DNA from: Novosphingobium sp.
GTDB lineage: Bacteria; Pseudomonadota; Alphaproteobacteria; Sphingomonadales; Sphingomonadaceae
NCBI RefSeq assembly: GCF_024642085.1
Contig: NZ_JAHEBV010000009.1
Span: forward strand, 1 to 64,000
Reading direction: 5' to 3'
Length of the DNA stretch: 64,000 nt
Below, piece after piece: positions 37,442-48,094 of this stretch. Position numbers and translations under genes: made by a program. The number at the start of each line of letters is the position of its first letter. Position 1 is the first letter of the stretch. The notes beneath the pieces are model-generated. The model searched no databases. It worked only from the letters and a program-made list of their open reading frames with translations, and had not been told where the DNA came from.

Positions 37442-38800
37442 ATGCGCTATCTTCCCCTGACTAAGGCTGACCGTAACGAAATGCTCGGCGTAATTGGCGC
37501 CGCGACGGTTGACGATCTGTTCGTAGATGTTCCTGCCGCGGCGCGCCTGGCTGGCCCGATTGCTGGACTGCCGCTGCGGGCGTCCGAAATGGCGGTTGAA
37601 CGCCACATGGGCGCACTGGCAGCGAAAAACCTGTCAGCCGGAGCGGCGCCTTTTTTCCTGGGCGCGGGGGCCTATCGCCACCATATCCCCGCGTCTGTCG
37701 ATCATCTGATCCAGCGCGGCGAGTTTCTGACCGCCTATACTCCCTACCAGCCCGAAATTGCGCAAGGCACGCTGCAAGTGCTTTTCGAATTCCAGACACA
37801 GGTTGCCAGGCTTTTCGGCGTCGATGTGGCCAATGCCTCGATGTACGATGGTTCGACCGCGTGCTGGGAAGCCGTCGCGATGGCCGGACGCATTACCAAG
37901 CGCCGCAAAGCGGTGATCGATCGCGGACTGCACCCGCATTACGTCAGCACCGCGCGCACGATGGCCAAGTTCACCGGCGACGTGATTGACTACAAGGCTC
38001 CCAAGCTAGAGGCCGATTGTGATACCGCCGGGGTCATTTCTGCCATCGATGCCGAGACAAGCTGCGTCGTGGTCCAATATCCCGACCTTTTGGGCCGTAT
38101 CCCTGATCTGGCCGCAATTGCCGAAGCCGCCCACGGTGCAGGCGCTCTGCTGATCGCGGTTGTAACGGAGCCTGTCTCGCTTGGCTTGCTCGAAGCGCCG
38201 GGGCATCTTGGCGCTGATATCGTGGTGGGCGAAGGGCAGGCAATTGGCGTAGGGCTTCAGTTTGGCGGGCCGTACCTTGGCCTGTTCGGATGCCGCGAAA
38301 AGTTCATGCGGCAGATGCCTGGACGGCTCTGCGGTGAAACCGTCGATGCCGAAGGCAAACGCGGCTTCGTGCTGACCCTGTCGACCCGCGAGCAGCATAT
38401 CCGCCGCGAAAAGGCGACCAGCAATATTTGCACCAATGCAGGGCTTTGTGCGTTGGCTTTTAGCATTCACATGACCTTGCTGGGGGGAGAGGGGCTGGAG
38501 CAGCTGGCCCTGGTCAACCATGCCCGCGCGCAGGATCTGGCCGAGCGGCTGGCCAAGGTGTCGGGCGTCACTATTCTCAACGGCGCCTATTTCAATGAGT
38601 TCACCGTGATCCTGCCCAAGGATGCGCGCGAGGTCGTGCGCGAGCTTGCTGACCGAAGCGTGCTCGGCGGTGTATCGCTGGGTCGGCTTTATCCCGACGA
38701 TGCGGCGTTGGCCAACGGACTGCTCGTTACAGCCACCGAATGCACCACGGCCGAGGATATCGAAGCCCTGGCCGCTGCACTTGAAGGAGTTCTGGCATGA
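37442..38800 (+). CDS. gcvPA: Glycine dehydrogenase (decarboxylating) subunit 1
   Basis: The 452-residue alpha half of the split P protein. [19 protein letters not shown] is the conserved start, with [29 protein letters not shown] and the glycine-rich FGGPYLGLF and [39 protein letters not shown] region. It forms the active P protein with GcvPB, decarboxylating glycine. It starts 6 bases after gcvH and its stop overlaps gcvPB by ATGA, so subunit synthesis is coupled one to one. Confidence 0.96.
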   Translation: MRYLPLTKADRNEMLGVIGAATVDDLFVDVPAAARLAGPIAGLPLRASEMAVERHMGALAAKNLSAGAAPFFLGAGAYRHHIPASVDHLIQRGEFLTAYTPYQPEIAQGTLQVLFEFQTQVARLFGVDVANASMYDGSTACWEAVAMAGRITKRRKAVIDRGLHPHYVSTARTMAKFTGDVIDYKAPKLEADCDTAGVISAIDAETSCVVVQYPDLLGRIPDLAAIAEAAHGAGALLIAVVTEPVSLGLLEAPGHLGADIVVGEGQAIGVGLQFGGPYLGLFGCREKFMRQMPGRLCGETVDAEGKRGFVLTLSTREQHIRREKATSNICTNAGLCALAFSIHMTLLGGEGLEQLALVNHARAQDLAERLAKVSGVTILNGAYFNEFTVILPKDAREVVRELADRSVLGGVSLGRLYPDDAALANGLLVTATECTTAEDIEALAAALEGVLA

Positions 38801-40368
38801 CCGCCCTCAACACTGCGGGCTGGCGTCCCGAAATGGGCCCGGCGCAGCACCCCGATCAGGAAAGTCACGCCCAGGAAACCGCCAGCGGGGACAAGGGTCT
38901 GATGCTGGAAGAACCTTTGATATTCGAACTGGGCAAACCCGGATCGACAGGGGTTGATATCGATCCCGCCAGCCGCGCGCCTTCTGACACCTTGGAGCGG
39001 TTCCGGCGCAAGAGCCAAGCGGCTTTGCCCGGCCTGACTGAGCCGGAAACAGTGCGCCATTACACCCGGCTCAGCAGACAGAACTATGCGATAGATCTGG
39101 GGCCGTTTCCGCTGGGATCGTGCACGATGAAGCACAACCCGCGGCTGAACGAAAAGATCGCGCGAATGGCCGGATTTGCTGATCTTCACCCTCTCGCACC
39201 CCAGCAGACAACACGCGGTGCTCTGGCAGTAATCAACGAACTGGCCCACTGGCTGATAACGCTGACAGGCATGCACGGCGTAGCGATGACGCCCAAGGCT
39301 GGCGCGCATGGCGAATTGTGCGGCGTGCTGTGTATCAAGGCAGCGCTGCAGGCGCGGGGTGAGGACCGCCGTGTCATGCTGGTGCCGGAAAGCGCCCACG
39401 GCACCAATCCTGCCACGGCAGCCTTTGCCGGCTTTGACATTGAAAACATACCCGCGACCGCCGAGGGCCGTGTTGACCTTGCCGCGCTGAAGGCACGGCT
39501 TGGTCCGGACGTGGCGGGGGTGATGATTACCAACCCTAATACTTGCGGGCTGTTCGAGCCTGATCTTAAAGTGATTTCTGATGCGGTTCACGCGGCCGGC
39601 GGTTATGTCTATTGCGACGGGGCCAACTTCAATGCGATTGTCGGCAGGGTCCGTCCGGGCGATCTGGGCGTCGATGCGATGCACATCAACTTGCATAAGA
39701 CGTTCTCCACTCCTCATGGTGGAGGCGGACCCGGCTCGGGCCCGGTGGTGCTGTCCGAGGCCCTTAGCCCCTATGGTCCGCTGCCTTATACCGCGCGAAT
39801 GGCTGACGGCACCGTTCGGCTGATCGAAGAAGAGGATGCGGCGGAAATGGGCCACAGTCAGGCCTTTGGACGCATGGCCGCATTTCACGGGCAAATGGGC
39901 ATGTTCACCCGCGCGCTGACCTACATCCTCAGCCACGGGGCGGACGGACTCAAGCAGGTGGCAGAGGATGCAGTGCTAAATGCTAACTACGTCCTTCGCA
40001 GCCTGGAAGACGTCCTCGACGCGCCGTTTGGGCAAAGCGGGCCATGTATGCATGAGGCCTTGTTCAGCGACGACAACCTACCCGATGGGTTCTCCACTCT
40101 AGATATCGCCAAGGGTCTTATCGACGAGGGTTTCCATCCGATGACGGTCTATTTTCCGCTGGTCGTCCACGGCGCCATGCTGATTGAGCCGACTGAGACC
40201 GAGAGCAAAGCCGGCCTTGACCGGTTCATCGGGTCGATGCGCAGCCTGGCCGCCCGGGCCAAAGCCAGCGACGCCACCTTGAAGACCGCGCCGCACTACG
40301 CACCGCGCCGCCGGCTTGATGAAACGCAAGCCGCGCGCAGACCGGTGCTAAACTGGCAAGGAAACTGA
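38797..40368 (+). CDS. gcvPB: Glycine dehydrogenase (decarboxylating) subunit 2
   Basis: The 523-residue beta half of the P protein, carrying the PLP lysine in [21 protein letters not shown]. Other motifs are [41 protein letters not shown] and [12 protein letters not shown]. It catalyses PLP-dependent decarboxylation of glycine and transfer to lipoyl-GcvH. It closes the operon; two membrane protein genes follow closely and may receive read-through. The large minus-strand ORF over it (38689-39936) is a codon-bias shadow. Confidence 0.96.
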   Translation: MTALNTAGWRPEMGPAQHPDQESHAQETASGDKGLMLEEPLIFELGKPGSTGVDIDPASRAPSDTLERFRRKSQAALPGLTEPETVRHYTRLSRQNYAIDLGPFPLGSCTMKHNPRLNEKIARMAGFADLHPLAPQQTTRGALAVINELAHWLITLTGMHGVAMTPKAGAHGELCGVLCIKAALQARGEDRRVMLVPESAHGTNPATAAFAGFDIENIPATAEGRVDLAALKARLGPDVAGVMITNPNTCGLFEPDLKVISDAVHAAGGYVYCDGANFNAIVGRVRPGDLGVDAMHINLHKTFSTPHGGGGPGSGPVVLSEALSPYGPLPYTARMADGTVRLIEEEDAAEMGHSQAFGRMAAFHGQMGMFTRALTYILSHGADGLKQVAEDAVLNANYVLRSLEDVLDAPFGQSGPCMHEALFSDDNLPDGFSTLDIAKGLIDEGFHPMTVYFPLVVHGAMLIEPTETESKAGLDRFIGSMRSLAARAKASDATLKTAPHYAPRRRLDETQAARRPVLNWQGN

Positions 40369-40373
40369 GCGCA

Positions 40374-40880
40374 ATGGACCCCAAGACGCTGCAGACCTGG
40401 CTGCCATTGGCCATTGTAGCTGTGGTCATGGCGCTGCGTTGGAAGTCCATGTCCCGGCCGCGGCCGTTGCGGCTGGCATTCCTGATCATCGCGCCTGTGG
40501 TCGTACTGATGGCCGCGGCGCTACTGATCGTAGCGCAGCCGCCCAGCGCTTTGGGTTGGCTGGCACTGGCAGGCGGCTTGGCAATCGGTGCGTTGCTGGG
40601 TTGGCAGCGCGCCAGGCTGCTGCATTTTGAACGGGATACGGTCACTAACAAGCTGCAGTACCGGCAGACGCCAGCCGCGCTGTTCTTGATTATCGGCTTG
40701 ATCGTGGCGAAGCGTCTTATTCTGCCCCAGCCGGGTGCAGCACCGGGTGGCAAGGATGCCGCTATGGCATTGGTGATGACCGACGGTTTGCTTGGCTTTG
40801 CCCTGGGTATGGTGATCGCAGCCAACTTGACCATGTGGCTGCGCTCCCGATACATTCCGCATCACGATCTGGAGGGCTGA
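40374..40880 (+). CDS. Membrane protein, CcdC/DUF1453-like
   Basis: A 168-residue protein with about five membrane helices (LPLAIVAVVMALRW, LAFLIIAPVVVLMAAALLIVA, WLALAGGLAIGALLG, ALFLIIGLIVAKRLIL, LLGFALGMVIAANLTMWL). The basic RWKSMSRPRPLR after helix 1, the cytosolic QRARLLHFERDTVTNKLQYRQ and the overall layout resemble CcdC-type (DUF1453) proteins. I base this on memory of the B. subtilis protein, so it is tentative. It follows gcvPB by 5 bases and precedes a second membrane gene by 3 bases. Confidence 0.65.
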   Translation: MDPKTLQTWLPLAIVAVVMALRWKSMSRPRPLRLAFLIIAPVVVLMAAALLIVAQPPSALGWLALAGGLAIGALLGWQRARLLHFERDTVTNKLQYRQTPAALFLIIGLIVAKRLILPQPGAAPGGKDAAMALVMTDGLLGFALGMVIAANLTMWLRSRYIPHHDLEG

Positions 40881-40883
40881 TCC

Positions 40884-41333
40884 ATGTGGGCCGCACTGTT
40901 TTCACTGACCAACCTTGTCGCTGTGGCGGGGTGGATCGTGTTAGTAGCTCTGCCGCGCGCGCCGCTGGCACGTAGTTTCGTAATGTATGGCTGTGTTGGC
41001 CTGCTTTGCCTGACTTATGCCGTATTGATGGCCTTGATGATAGCGGGCGCGGCCGGAATAGCCCAGGGGATGGATAGTTATACGATCGCCGGCATACGCG
41101 GTCTGTTTTCGACCGACGGTGGCATCGTGATCGGCTGGACGCATTACCTTGCGTTTGACCTCTTTACAGGCCTGTGGATCGCATCGGACGCCGACAACAA
41201 GGGCTATTCGCGTTTGGGCCAGACACCTTTCTTGCTGGTGACGTTTCTGGTTGGCCCAGTTGGACTGGTAGCATGGCTACTCGTACGGGAACGCCGCGCC
41301 CGCGCTGCAGCGCGAGACGCGGGTTCACGCTGA
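40884..41333 (+). CDS. ABA4-like (DUF4281) membrane protein
   Basis: A 149-residue protein with four membrane helices. The motif GWTHYLAFDLFTGLWIASDADNKGYSR is characteristic of ABA4-like/DUF4281 proteins, related to a plant factor needed for neoxanthin formation. In carotenoid-making bacteria the role is not settled; a link to carotenoid modification is inference. It is the last gene after the gcv operon, 3 bases after the DUF1453-like gene. The convergent entericidin-like gene starts 3 bases after its stop. Confidence 0.85.
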   Translation: MWAALFSLTNLVAVAGWIVLVALPRAPLARSFVMYGCVGLLCLTYAVLMALMIAGAAGIAQGMDSYTIAGIRGLFSTDGGIVIGWTHYLAFDLFTGLWIASDADNKGYSRLGQTPFLLVTFLVGPVGLVAWLLVRERRARAAARDAGSR

Positions 41334-41336
41334 CGG

Positions 41337-41468
41337 TCAGTTTATCGCGTCACTGCCGGCTTGTCCGACAGACTGCACGTCGCGGCCAAGTCCCTTGACC
41401 GTGTTGCAGGCGGTTGCGGTCAAGGCAATGCCAGCGGCGCTGGCGATCAGGATGAACTTGCGGATCAT
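41337..41468 (-). CDS. Entericidin A/B-family lipoprotein (43 aa)
   Basis: A 43-residue lipoprotein hidden as the tail of a longer track ORF. MIRKFILIASAAGIALTATAC is a signal with a lipobox ending TATAC. The mature part CNTVKGLGRDVQSVGQAGSDAIN is typical of entericidin-like peptides (CNTxxGxGxDxxxxG). AAGGAA lies seven bases upstream of ATG 41468, which decides this start. An EcfG-type promoter 78 bases upstream fits stress or stationary-phase expression. Entericidins are small outer-membrane-associated peptides; a toxic/antidote role known in enterics is not shown here. Confidence 0.85.
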   Translation of the reverse strand: MIRKFILIASAAGIALTATACNTVKGLGRDVQSVGQAGSDAIN

Positions 41469-41531
41469 GTCGTGTTCCTTTGTTGGCAAGGGCAGTTTTA
41501 ATCGAATCTCATGCGGTGCCATTAAGACTAG

Positions 41532-41553
41532 CAGACGTACCATGAAACGTCTG
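41532..41553. promoter_or_regulatory. Inverted repeat over the entericidin promoter
   Basis: CAGACGT and ACGTCTG form a perfect 7-bp inverted repeat with an 8-base spacer (41532-41538 and 41547-41553). It overlaps the -10 element of the EcfG-like promoter, where an operator would act. The binding protein is unknown. Confidence 0.35.
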
Positions 41554-41571
41554 ACCTTGCCGCTTGGTTCC
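41546..41571 (-). promoter_or_regulatory. EcfG (general stress response) type promoter
   Basis: On the minus strand GGAAC (41571-41567) is followed by exactly 17 bases and CGTT (41549-41546), a match to the alphaproteobacterial EcfG consensus GGAAC-N16/17-CGTT. It points to the entericidin-like gene, leaving a leader of about 70 bases. It is the only good match I noticed in the window's intergenic DNA. Confidence 0.65.
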
Positions 41572-41587
41572 CGGATGCGGTAGGGCG

Positions 41588-42493
41588 CTATTCGCTTGCG
41601 ACGGGTGAAATGGGCGAGATAGCCTTGGCCAGCCGGTGCTCGCGAAAGGCTATGAGGCCCCCTGCGCCGACTATCAATGGTGCGCCCAGCCATGTCGCCG
41701 CCGTTGGCAACTGGTCCCATACCAGCCACCCGTAAATCGTCGCCCAGATCAGGGAGGAATAGTCCATCACGATAACGCTGGCGACCTGGCCAAAACGCAG
41801 CGATGCGGTCAGTAACAGTTGGGCGATGCAGCCAAGCACACCGATGGCGAGAAGCAGCAGCCACTGCGCAATAGTGTGTGCCGTGAAGAAAAGCGGCAGG
41901 GTCACGGTAAAAACAAGTGTCGACCAGGCCGAAAACCAGAACACAATGGCTATCGGTTCATCGGTGCGTGACAGGTCGCGGATTTGAATCGAAATCAGCG
42001 CAACCATTATGGCCGCGCCAAGGCCGACCGCCGTACCCAGCAGCGGCATATGCGTATGACCGGGCTGCGCAATGATCAGGATACCGATGAAACCAGCTGC
42101 CACGGCGGTCCACCGCCACGGCCCGACCCGCTCTGCCAAAAGGGCCGCTGACAGGATCACGGCAAAGATCGGCGTGGTAAAGCTGAGCGTGGTCGATTCG
42201 GCCAATGGCAGCAAGATCGGCGCGCCAAAGGTCATCGTCATGCCCACCGTGCCCAGAGCGGCGCGGCGCAGGTGTGCCGGCATCCGCTTCGTCTGCAGGC
42301 GCTTTAACTGCCCTTGCGCAACCAGCCATGTCCCCAGTATCGGCAGAGTCAGCGATGTTCGCCAAAAAAGGATCTCCCCAAAGCGCACGCCGGTGCCGGC
42401 GGTGTATTTGACCAGCATGATCAGCGTCGCCAGCACAAAAGCTGCCGCCAGACGCAGGATCAGGGCAAGGGCAGGGCGCTGGACGGGAGGCAC
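41588..42493 (-). CDS. DMT-superfamily (EamA) transporter
   Basis: A 301-residue permease with ten predicted membrane helices in two EamA repeats; repeat 1 ends near LLAERVGPWRWTAVAAGFIGILIIAQPG. Features such as ILFWRTSLTLPILGTWLV and PLAESTTLSFTTPIFAVILSAALL are typical of the RhaT/S-adenosylmethionine-like DMT exporters. Substrate is unknown. It is divergent from a small membrane gene with only 22 bases between starts, and the downstream entericidin gene has its own promoter. Confidence 0.9.
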   Translation of the reverse strand: MPPVQRPALALILRLAAAFVLATLIMLVKYTAGTGVRFGEILFWRTSLTLPILGTWLVAQGQLKRLQTKRMPAHLRRAALGTVGMTMTFGAPILLPLAESTTLSFTTPIFAVILSAALLAERVGPWRWTAVAAGFIGILIIAQPGHTHMPLLGTAVGLGAAIMVALISIQIRDLSRTDEPIAIVFWFSAWSTLVFTVTLPLFFTAHTIAQWLLLLAIGVLGCIAQLLLTASLRFGQVASVIVMDYSSLIWATIYGWLVWDQLPTAATWLGAPLIVGAGGLIAFREHRLAKAISPISPVASE

Positions 42494-42515
42494 CCTGATG
42501 CTCTAGCGGGCGGCG

Positions 42516-42749
42516 ATGGACTGGCAAGCGCTGATGGACGAGGATTGGGTGCGCTATTTGTTGGTGCCGGGCTTGGGCGCAGTCGCCCTGGCGATCACCG
42601 CCTGGCGATCTGACCGTCGCCGCATGATGCGCAGCGACCCGGACGCCGTGGGTTGGCTGCCCTGGCGCGACATTGCCTTCTGGTCGAGCTTTGCCGCCGT
42701 GCTGTTGCTCGGCGCTTCGTTCAAGTTCTGGCTGGCTATGGCTGGCTGA
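42516..42749 (+). CDS. Small two-helix membrane protein
   Basis: A 77-residue protein with two hydrophobic helices (VRYLLVPGLGAVALAITAW and DIAFWSSFAAVLLLGASFKFWLAM) separated by a basic RSDRRRMMRSD loop. No family recognised. It begins 22 bases from the divergent EamA gene and ends 3 bases from the convergent cpaF stop. Clean topology and normal codon use suggest it is genuine. Confidence 0.6.
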   Translation: MDWQALMDEDWVRYLLVPGLGAVALAITAWRSDRRRMMRSDPDAVGWLPWRDIAFWSSFAAVLLLGASFKFWLAMAG

Positions 42750-42752
42750 GGA

Positions 42753-44285
42753 TTAGAGGCAGGCCTCAAGATAGGCTTGGTCGAAGCCGAACTGCCGCGC
42801 CTTTTCCAGCGTATAGGGGCGCAGACCGGAAGGGCGGAATTCGCCGATGATCTTGCCGTCGTCGGTTTCGTCGAGATACTCGAACTTGAACAGTTCCTGG
42901 GTCACGATCACATCGCCTTCCATCCCGATCACCTCGGTAATGTTTGTGGTGCGGCGCGAACCATCGCGCAGGCGCTTGACCTGGACGATGATGTCGACCG
43001 ATTCCGCGATCTGGCGGCTGATAGCCTCTTTGGGAATCTTGATGTCACCCATCAGGATCATGTTTTCCATACGGCCCAGGCATTCGCGCGGGCTGTTGGC
43101 GTGGAGCGTACACATCGACCCGTCGTGGCCAGTGTTCATGGCGGCAAGCAGATCGAAGCATTCCGCGCCGCGGATTTCGCCCAGGATGATCCGGTCAGGA
43201 CGCATACGCAGAGCGTTCTTCACAAGATCGCCGATTGTGATCGCGCCTTGTCCTTCAAGGTTCGGCGGGCGGGTTTCCAGCGGCAGCCAGTGCGGTTGCT
43301 GCAGGCGAAGTTCGGCGGCGTCTTCGATCGTCAGAACGCGTTCGCCCGGATCGATCATCTTCGACATGGCGTTGAGCATGGTAGTCTTGCCCGATCCGGT
43401 GCCGCCCGAAATGACGATGTTCATGCGGCAGGCGCCAGCAATTTTCAGCGCAGTCGCCATTTTTTCGCTCATCGAACCGAAGTCCTTGAGCATGTCGATT
43501 GTGATCGGCTTTTCCGAAAACTTACGAATGGAAATCGCCGTGCCCCGCAGCGACAGCGGCGGCACGATGACATTGACGCGGCTGCCGTCTTTCAGGCGGG
43601 CGTCGGCCAGCGGCGTGGTCTGGTCGACGCGGCGGCCGACCTGGTTGACGATGCGCTGCGCGATCTGAAACAGGTGGCTTTCATCACGGAAGCGGATCGG
43701 GGCAAGCTGGAGCTTGCCCTTCTTTTCGATGTAGGTCTGTTCCGGTCCGTTGACCATGATGTCCGACACATCAGGATCGTTGAGGAGCTCTTCCAGCGGT
43801 CCAAAGCCCAGCAGTTCGTCGATCAGCACCTTTTCCAGCGCGAACTGTTCGCGGCGGTTGAGTGTAACCTTTAGTTCGGCCAGCACTTCCAGAATAATCG
43901 GGCGAAACTCTTCTGACAATTCGTCCTTGGTCAGCGTCGCAGCCGCTTCGGGGTCAACGCGTTCGAGCAGGCGCGGCAGCACCTGTTCTTTGATTTTGTG
44001 GACCGAGGCTTCAAAGCCTTCGGCCTGGTAGCTGCCTTCGTGGACTCCGTTGACCCGATCGGCCAGGCGGGTCATCGCATCGGCGGATTTGTTGTTCGAA
44101 TTGTCCACCGGCGCCGAGGCGATTTCCTCGCCTGGAAGTGGCGGAAACTGATCGCCGCCAAGGCCGGAAGGCGCGTTGGTTTTGGCACTTTCGGGGCCAC
44201 CTTTCATCGGGCGCGCCACGCCGAATTGCGGCCGAGCCTGTGATCCCGAACCGCTCATGCCATTGCGTCGGCCGAATGCGCTCAT
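42753..44285 (-). CDS. cpaF: CpaF-type type II/IV secretion ATPase
   Basis: A 510-residue ATPase of Tad/Flp pilus systems. A Gly/Pro/Asn-rich N-terminal region (about residues 1-65) precedes a helical domain and the ATPase core. The core has VISGGTGSGKTTMLNAMS (Walker A), an Asp box region TIEDAAELRL, a Walker B-like RIILGEIRGAECFDLLAAMNTGHDGSMCTLHANS with the His box, and the VDIIVQVKRLRDGSRR tail. The family powers pilus assembly at the inner membrane. No other cpa/tad genes are in the window; downstream partners may lie elsewhere, so this copy looks isolated here. Confidence 0.93.
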   Translation of the reverse strand: MSAFGRRNGMSGSGSQARPQFGVARPMKGGPESAKTNAPSGLGGDQFPPLPGEEIASAPVDNSNNKSADAMTRLADRVNGVHEGSYQAEGFEASVHKIKEQVLPRLLERVDPEAAATLTKDELSEEFRPIILEVLAELKVTLNRREQFALEKVLIDELLGFGPLEELLNDPDVSDIMVNGPEQTYIEKKGKLQLAPIRFRDESHLFQIAQRIVNQVGRRVDQTTPLADARLKDGSRVNVIVPPLSLRGTAISIRKFSEKPITIDMLKDFGSMSEKMATALKIAGACRMNIVISGGTGSGKTTMLNAMSKMIDPGERVLTIEDAAELRLQQPHWLPLETRPPNLEGQGAITIGDLVKNALRMRPDRIILGEIRGAECFDLLAAMNTGHDGSMCTLHANSPRECLGRMENMILMGDIKIPKEAISRQIAESVDIIVQVKRLRDGSRRTTNITEVIGMEGDVIVTQELFKFEYLDETDDGKIIGEFRPSGLRPYTLEKARQFGFDQAYLEACL

Positions 44286-44579
44286 CTTGCCTTCACCCTC
44301 GAATTCTAGGTGCCCGCCATAACGATGGCATGGCTACTGTGTGCCTTATGATTTTGGTGAATAAACTGGAAACTTTGAAGATTCCCTAATGCCGCAGACG
44401 AAATACGGATTTGCGGAAAAACCTTGCAAAACCGAAGTTCCCACGTCCCGTCGCCTGACTTGCGGCCGGTTAAGGCTTCGGTTGGTCCTATCGGTAAATC
44501 GTGGTTTCGGGCTGGCCTATGATAGCGGACCGATACACGCTAAACGGTGGGTTCATCGTTTTCCACGCAAGGTTCGCCC

Positions 44580-45056
44580 ATGTTGTACCGCCGCGTTTGC
44601 CTGACTGCTGCTTTGTCTGTTGCTTTTCTGTTTGCTCTGCCGTGCACCGCGTCAGCGGACACTGACTTGCCAGATTTCCTGGCGGGCACCTGGATGATGG
44701 AAAATGGCGCGAACTGGAGCGACGAGCTGTGGAGTGATGCCAAGGGCGGGCTGATGCTGGGCGTGGCGCGTAGCGGGTTTGGAAAGGAAGTCCAGTCCTG
44801 GGAAATGGCGCGGATCGAGCGGAAAGCCGACGGCAGCATTAGTTTTTTCGCCCAGCCGAAAGGGCGCGTTCCAACCGAGTTCAGACAGGTCTTGCGCAGC
44901 AGCGACACAGTCGAGTTTGCCAACCCTGCCAACGATTATCCTCAGCGCGTCCGCTATTGGCGGCAAGGAAAGCTGCTTATGGCGGAGATATCAAAACTAG
45001 ATGGCAGCGATGCGGTGCGGTGGAACTACCGCCCGGTCGTCCCACCGGCCGACTAA
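44580..45056 (+). CDS. DUF6265 family exported protein
   Basis: A 158-residue protein with a Sec signal (VCLTAALSVAFLFALPCTASA). The mature domain begins LPDFLAGTWMMENGANWSDELWSDAKGGLMLGVARS. This matches the DUF6265 lipocalin-like proteins, whose conserved GxW and DE-W residues suggest a small-ligand barrel. Function unknown. ATG 44580 starts the signal cleanly; the track start at 44547 lacks support. About 294 bases upstream to cpaF hold only divergent promoter DNA, with no gene I can support. Confidence 0.83.
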   Translation: MLYRRVCLTAALSVAFLFALPCTASADTDLPDFLAGTWMMENGANWSDELWSDAKGGLMLGVARSGFGKEVQSWEMARIERKADGSISFFAQPKGRVPTEFRQVLRSSDTVEFANPANDYPQRVRYWRQGKLLMAEISKLDGSDAVRWNYRPVVPPAD

Positions 45057-45060
45057 TAAC

Positions 45061-45903
45061 GTGGTCCGCTTACGGCCGTTCCGTCAGGTCGACGTATTTA
45101 CAACGGTCCCCTTCAAGGGAAATCCCGTTGCCGTCGTACTTGATGGCGAAGGGCTGAGCGATGCGGAAATGCAGGGCTTTGCCCGTTGGACTAACCTTTC
45201 GGAAACAACCTTTGTTTTGCCCGCGACGGAACCTGACGCCGATTATCGCCTGCGGATATTTACTCCCAAGGACGAACTGCCCTTTGCAGGGCACCCCACT
45301 TTGGGTAGTGCCCATGCCGTTTCCGCAGCAGGCTTGGCGACCCCGCGCGGTGGGCGGCTGGTGCAGGAGTGCGCGGTCGGCCTGGTACAATTGACGCTCG
45401 ATGGCGGCAGCCTGTCCTTTCGTGTGCCGCGTTATGCATTGAAACCTGTCACCGATGCCGAGGCGACCGCTTGGCTGGGGGAAGGCGTAGCCGTAATAGG
45501 CACACCCCACGTGGTTGATGTCGGCCCGAAATGGCTGATCGCCGAAATGGCCGATCCTGCGGCACTTGATGGTTTACGCCATGATTCTGCGCGTTTGACC
45601 CGATTTTATGAGGCGAGCGGCATGACGGGCGCAACTGTTTTCGTCCGCACTGGCGACGCGATAATGGTGCGCAGCTTTGCGCCGGGGGACGGAATTCCGG
45701 AAGACCCGGTTTGTGGTAGCGGCAATGCGGCGGTTGCGGCCTATCGGCTCAGCCAAGGGCAGATCGCTTCGGGGAGCAGTTATGTTGCCAGCCAAGGCCG
45801 TCAGATCGGCCGGGATGGCAAAATAGAAATCAGGATTGAAGGCGAAGCAATATTCGTAGGCGGCAACTGCGTGACCTGCGTCGAAGGTACCGTGACGCTC
45901 TAA
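45061..45903 (+). CDS. PhzF family isomerase-like protein
   Basis: A 280-residue protein of the PhzF/diaminopimelate-epimerase-like fold. RQVDVFTTVPFKGNPVAVVLDG is the signature start, the catalytic acid is in NLSETTFVLP (Glu), and later motifs are ELPFAGHPTLGSAH and EDPVCGSGNAAVAAY. Most PhzF-like proteins outside phenazine clusters have unknown substrates, and no phenazine genes are here. GTG 45061, four bases after the DUF6265 stop, is the likely start; no strong ribosome site, so coupling to the upstream gene is plausible. Confidence 0.9.
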   Translation: MVRLRPFRQVDVFTTVPFKGNPVAVVLDGEGLSDAEMQGFARWTNLSETTFVLPATEPDADYRLRIFTPKDELPFAGHPTLGSAHAVSAAGLATPRGGRLVQECAVGLVQLTLDGGSLSFRVPRYALKPVTDAEATAWLGEGVAVIGTPHVVDVGPKWLIAEMADPAALDGLRHDSARLTRFYEASGMTGATVFVRTGDAIMVRSFAPGDGIPEDPVCGSGNAAVAAYRLSQGQIASGSSYVASQGRQIGRDGKIEIRIEGEAIFVGGNCVTCVEGTVTL

Positions 45904-45995
45904 TCTGTCATTTGCTTCGCCCAATGCGGCGATGGGATACTCTCACGCATAAAGTATAAGAGTTGGCATTATAAGTAGATGGCCTGGTCAATGAC

Positions 45996-46025
45996 TTGGC
46001 TTGGCGATGATGTCGAGTTTATACA
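45996..46025 (+). promoter_or_regulatory. Predicted promoter for the 45-codon ORF
   Basis: TTGGCT (45996-46001), an 18-base spacer and TATACA (46020-46025) form a fair sigma-70-like promoter in an AT-rich gap of about 200 bases after the PhzF-like gene. It would drive the small ORF at 46112 with a leader of about 80 bases. Confidence 0.4.
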
Positions 46026-46111
46026 ATCTCTTTGATGAGACCCGCGTTAACCTTGATTTTCATATCGAAGCTTAAAAACGCCGCGCCGCAGACTTTTCCG
46101 GAGAACGTCTC

Positions 46112-46249
46112 GTGCCAAAATCACCGATCAATACCCCAAAGTTTGATCCGATTTACACGTTGATCCTGGTCAGCGTGATGGTCTTTCTCGGTGGATTGCT
46201 GCTGACAAATGAGCAGGCACGAATGGTGTTCATGCATCCATTTTCGTAA
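46112..46249 (+). CDS. Putative 45-aa single-pass membrane protein
   Basis: Not in the ORF track because of its length. GTG 46112 is preceded by GGAGAA at about 7 bases. The product has a polar N-terminus (MPKSPINTPKFDPIY), one membrane helix (TLILVSVMVFLGGLLLT) and a short tail with EQARMVFMHPF. A predicted promoter lies upstream. No family recognised; small helices of this kind can be respiratory or transport accessory subunits, and the atp operon terminates opposite it. I judge it more likely real than not. Confidence 0.5.
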   Translation: MPKSPINTPKFDPIYTLILVSVMVFLGGLLLTNEQARMVFMHPFS

Positions 46250-46276
46250 ATCGCGCTTTTCTATAGGCGTGAAACG

Positions 46277-46298
46277 GGGCGGCCCATGCGGACCGCCC
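46277..46298 (-). terminator. Probable terminator of the atp operon
   Basis: GGGCGG and CCGCCC arms (plus two inner pairs around ATGC) form a GC hairpin 27 bases past the atpC stop. Downstream on the minus strand the tract is CGTTTC, only weakly U-rich. Confidence 0.45.
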
Positions 46299-46324
46299 TG
46301 ATTCATGCCCAGCCGATCGTTAAA

Positions 46325-46579
46325 TCAGTCTACGTGTTCCGCCAGAACAGTCAGTCCGTTTTCGCCGACTTCGGCAAAGCCGCCCTGAACCTGGATTTCT
46401 TCGGGCTGGCTTCCTTCGGCCTTATAGACCCGCAGCGTGCCATCACGCACCGTCGACATGAACGGCGCGTGGCCTTCCAGTACGCCGAACTCACCCTCAG
46501 TGCCGGGGACGACGACCATGTAAACGTCGTCGGACCGAACGAGGCGCGCAGGCGTGACGAGTTCGAAGTGGAGTGCCAT
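46325..46579 (-). CDS. atpC: ATP synthase epsilon subunit (short form)
   Basis: An 84-residue epsilon subunit comprising only the N-terminal beta-sandwich. [41 protein letters not shown] is the conserved start, with [16 protein letters not shown] near the end. The C-terminal helical inhibitory domain of E. coli epsilon is missing, which is common in sphingomonads and other alphaproteobacteria that use a separate inhibitor protein. It is the last gene of atpHAGDC, 5 bases after atpD. Confidence 0.96.
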   Translation of the reverse strand: MALHFELVTPARLVRSDDVYMVVVPGTEGEFGVLEGHAPFMSTVRDGTLRVYKAEGSQPEEIQVQGGFAEVGENGLTVLAEHVD

Positions 46580-46584
46580 GGCGC

Positions 46585-48087
<1,503 letters not shown>

Positions 48088-48094
48088 CTATGCC

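Noticed and set aside
38689-39936. 415-residue minus-strand ORF
   Set aside because: Antisense shadow of gcvPB with no recognisable domain.
44389-44604. 71-residue plus-strand ORF upstream of DUF6265
   Set aside because: Arg/Pro-rich with no ribosome site and overlaps the DUF6265 signal peptide; more likely promoter DNA.
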